Assembly: GCF_002532535.1 (NCBI RefSeq)
Contig: NZ_NQWI01000027.1
Span: 1-54,929, forward strand
Direction: 5' to 3'
Length of the DNA stretch: 54,929 bases
Source of the DNA: Candidatus Viridilinea mediisalina
GTDB lineage: Bacteria > Chloroflexota > Chloroflexia > Chloroflexales > Chloroflexaceae
This document shows positions 54,180 to 54,929 of the stretch, piece by piece. The notes below the pieces were generated by a model, which saw only the letters and a list, made by a program, of their open reading frames with translations, was not told the DNA's origin and did no database searches. The translations under genes and the position numbers were made by a program. Numbering within the stretch: the stretch's first letter is position 1; the number at the start of each line of letters is the position of its first letter.

Positions 54180-54448
54180 AACCGCTCGTCTGGGCTCGCG
54201 TCGTCTTCAGCCCGGCAGCCGACCGGGTACGCCAACGCCTTGCGCGCGTCATCAGCGTGATCAAAAACGGGCCAGAAGATGGTCACTTCGCAGGCTACGA
54301 TGCCAATGGGCATGTCTTGCGCCAGATGACCGGCGCGGACACCCATGTGATCTACCGCGTCAACTTCTGGCCCATTGGCAGAGTTCTGCTTATCGTTTGG
54401 ATCGAAATTCGTGATTGGGCGCCATTGGAGAGCGGGAGTACGTTGTAG
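54176..54448 (+). CDS. Putative RelE/ParE-like toxin
   Basis: A 90-aa protein with the size and C-terminal pattern of RelE/ParE-fold toxins: a helical N-terminal half, then the strands VIYRVNFW and VLLIVWIEIRDW. The usual basic catalytic residues of RelE are not obvious, so mRNA cleavage cannot be asserted. GTG start overlapping the upstream stop by GTGA. It could also be another small partner protein. Confidence 0.5.
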   Translation: MKPLVWARVVFSPAADRVRQRLARVISVIKNGPEDGHFAGYDANGHVLRQMTGADTHVIYRVNFWPIGRVLLIVWIEIRDWAPLESGSTL

Positions 54449-54468
54449 GGTCTGTGTGCATCTTCACA

Positions 54469-54477
54469 TGTTATACT
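54469..54477 (+). promoter_or_regulatory. Extended -10 promoter core TGTTATACT
   Basis: TG, T, then TATACT, upstream of the AAA-type gene at 54613. The repeat array lies between. Confidence 0.4.
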
Positions 54478-54510
54478 ACGGACAGCACAAAGCCCACCCC
54501 ATACCAGTGA

Positions 54511-54604
54511 TGAGTTATGAGTGACGAGTGACAAGCAGGGTATACCGCAGAGCTATATCACTCGTCACTCGTCACTCGTCACTCGTCACTCGTCACTCGT
54601 CACT
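54511..54604. repeat. ACTCGTC 7-bp array with inverted arm
   Basis: GAGTTATGAGTGACGAGTGAC, a 27-bp spacer, then five to six ACTCGTC units. The arms are complementary and can fold into a long hairpin. The array ends 9 bp before the start codon of the AAA-type gene. Confidence 0.93.
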
Positions 54605-54612
54605 TACCCCAT

Positions 54613-54929
54613 ATGGCACCCTTCTCGACCACTGCGCTCGCACCCGACAGCCCGCTCTTTTGTGGAAGACAGGCTGAGTTGGATTGGCTGCTTCGTCGTT
54701 GCCACGCCGAGGTGACCGCCTACATCGCCCTCTATGGCGGGCGGCAGAATGGCAAGACCAGTTTGCTGTTGCGCCTCGAGGCATCGCTCCGTCCAGCCAT
54801 GCCGGTCTGCCGGTTGGACTTTCAACTGATCAAGGGGGCCAGTGCTACGCAAGCCTTCGCCTTTGTGGCTGAGCGCATTGCCGAAAGCGTACCCCCCGCG
54901 TCCGATCCGCGAACCGTAGCCGATGGCCC
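54613..54929 (+). CDS. AAA-type ATPase, N-terminal part (cut by window)
   Basis: 105 codons open to the window end. The sequence has FCGRQAELDWLL, a usual lead-in of STAND/AAA-like ATPases, and the Walker A loop GGRQNGKTSLLLRLE (about residues 44-58; G-x4-GKTS). The rest is outside the window, so the fused output domain is unknown; in Chloroflexota such proteins often carry TPR or WD repeats or effector domains. No Shine-Dalgarno is seen at ATG 54613, and the upstream frame is open through the repeat. Confidence 0.75.
   Translation, partial: MAPFSTTALAPDSPLFCGRQAELDWLLRRCHAEVTAYIALYGGRQNGKTSLLLRLEASLRPAMPVCRLDFQLIKGASATQAFAFVAERIAESVPPASDPRTVADG

Overview
The window is bacterial chromosomal DNA, most likely from a Chloroflexota (order Chloroflexales-like) genome. 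This is an inference from the mix of genes: an F420-type luciferase-family oxidoreductase, FHA/winged-helix regulators with a Hanks-type kinase, a secreted multidomain protein ending in YLPLIRR, a CocE-type hydrolase, a SpoIIE phosphatase with membrane segments, and a moderately GC-rich sequence crowded with intergenic repeats. There is no rRNA, CRISPR array or phage module. Most of the window is ordinary core genome; the right end beyond about 53.2 kb is accessory.

Layout. 0.1-2.9 kb (minus): histidinol-phosphatase, MazG-like pyrophosphohydrolase, hisB and a PrsW protease. 3.2-4.4 kb (plus): FHA/winged-helix regulator and Uma2 nuclease. 4.5-4.8 kb (minus): tRNA-Gln and tRNA-Leu from one promoter. 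4.8-6.4 kb: a promoter/41-aa ORF/double-terminator unit, a 98-aa orphan and rsgA. 6.7-8.4 kb (minus): two metallo-beta-lactamase-fold paralogs, one with a decayed metal site. 8.7-14.8 kb: LLM oxidoreductase, hybrid histidine kinase, thrC, RNA m5U methyltransferase. 14.8-17.1 kb: a three-gene envelope operon (FG-GAP-like membrane protein, glucosaminidase-like membrane protein, degenerate M23 protein). 17.5-25 kb (plus): PspC protein, rsfS, SDR, tRNA nucleotidyltransferase-family protein, M42 peptidase, S41 peptidase, SpoIIE phosphatase. 25.1-26.6 kb: a collapsed restriction-modification pseudogene.

26.8-32.6 kb (minus) is a methionine/SAM-cycle operon: mtnA, a MetE-C-like protein, a PfkB (probable adenosine) kinase, ahcY and metK, read from a strong promoter at 32.74 kb. 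It is divergent from an M29 aminopeptidase. 34.3-37.3 kb holds a truncated DUF454 gene and a large secreted HExxH metalloprotease. 37.5-40.1 kb: FHA/winged-helix regulator coupled to a Ser/Thr kinase, then a Crp-family regulator. 40.1-45.8 kb: hemW (with a repeat-derived in-frame insertion), htpX, a NarL-type regulator, scpB, a BMP-type ABC permease and a small acidic protein. 45.9-47.3 kb: an ECF sigma factor coupled to an unusual membrane protein. 47.7-53 kb: acyl-CoA dehydrogenase, CocE/NonD hydrolase, DAHP synthase, a TPR protein. From 53.18 kb: tRNA-Gly, a transposase remnant, a toxin-antitoxin-like pair and the start of an AAA-type ATPase cut by the window edge.

The most unusual property of the window is its intergenic DNA. 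At least nine families of short repeats fill nearly every gap: 7-14 bp minisatellites, often with an inverted partner; GTGCCGAC hairpins; MITE-like elements with terminal inverted repeats; and perfect hairpins with changing arms. They very often sit exactly at stop codons and sometimes provide them. One has entered hemW in frame. A second recurring signal is an extended -10 promoter core, TGGTATnnT, in front of many genes.
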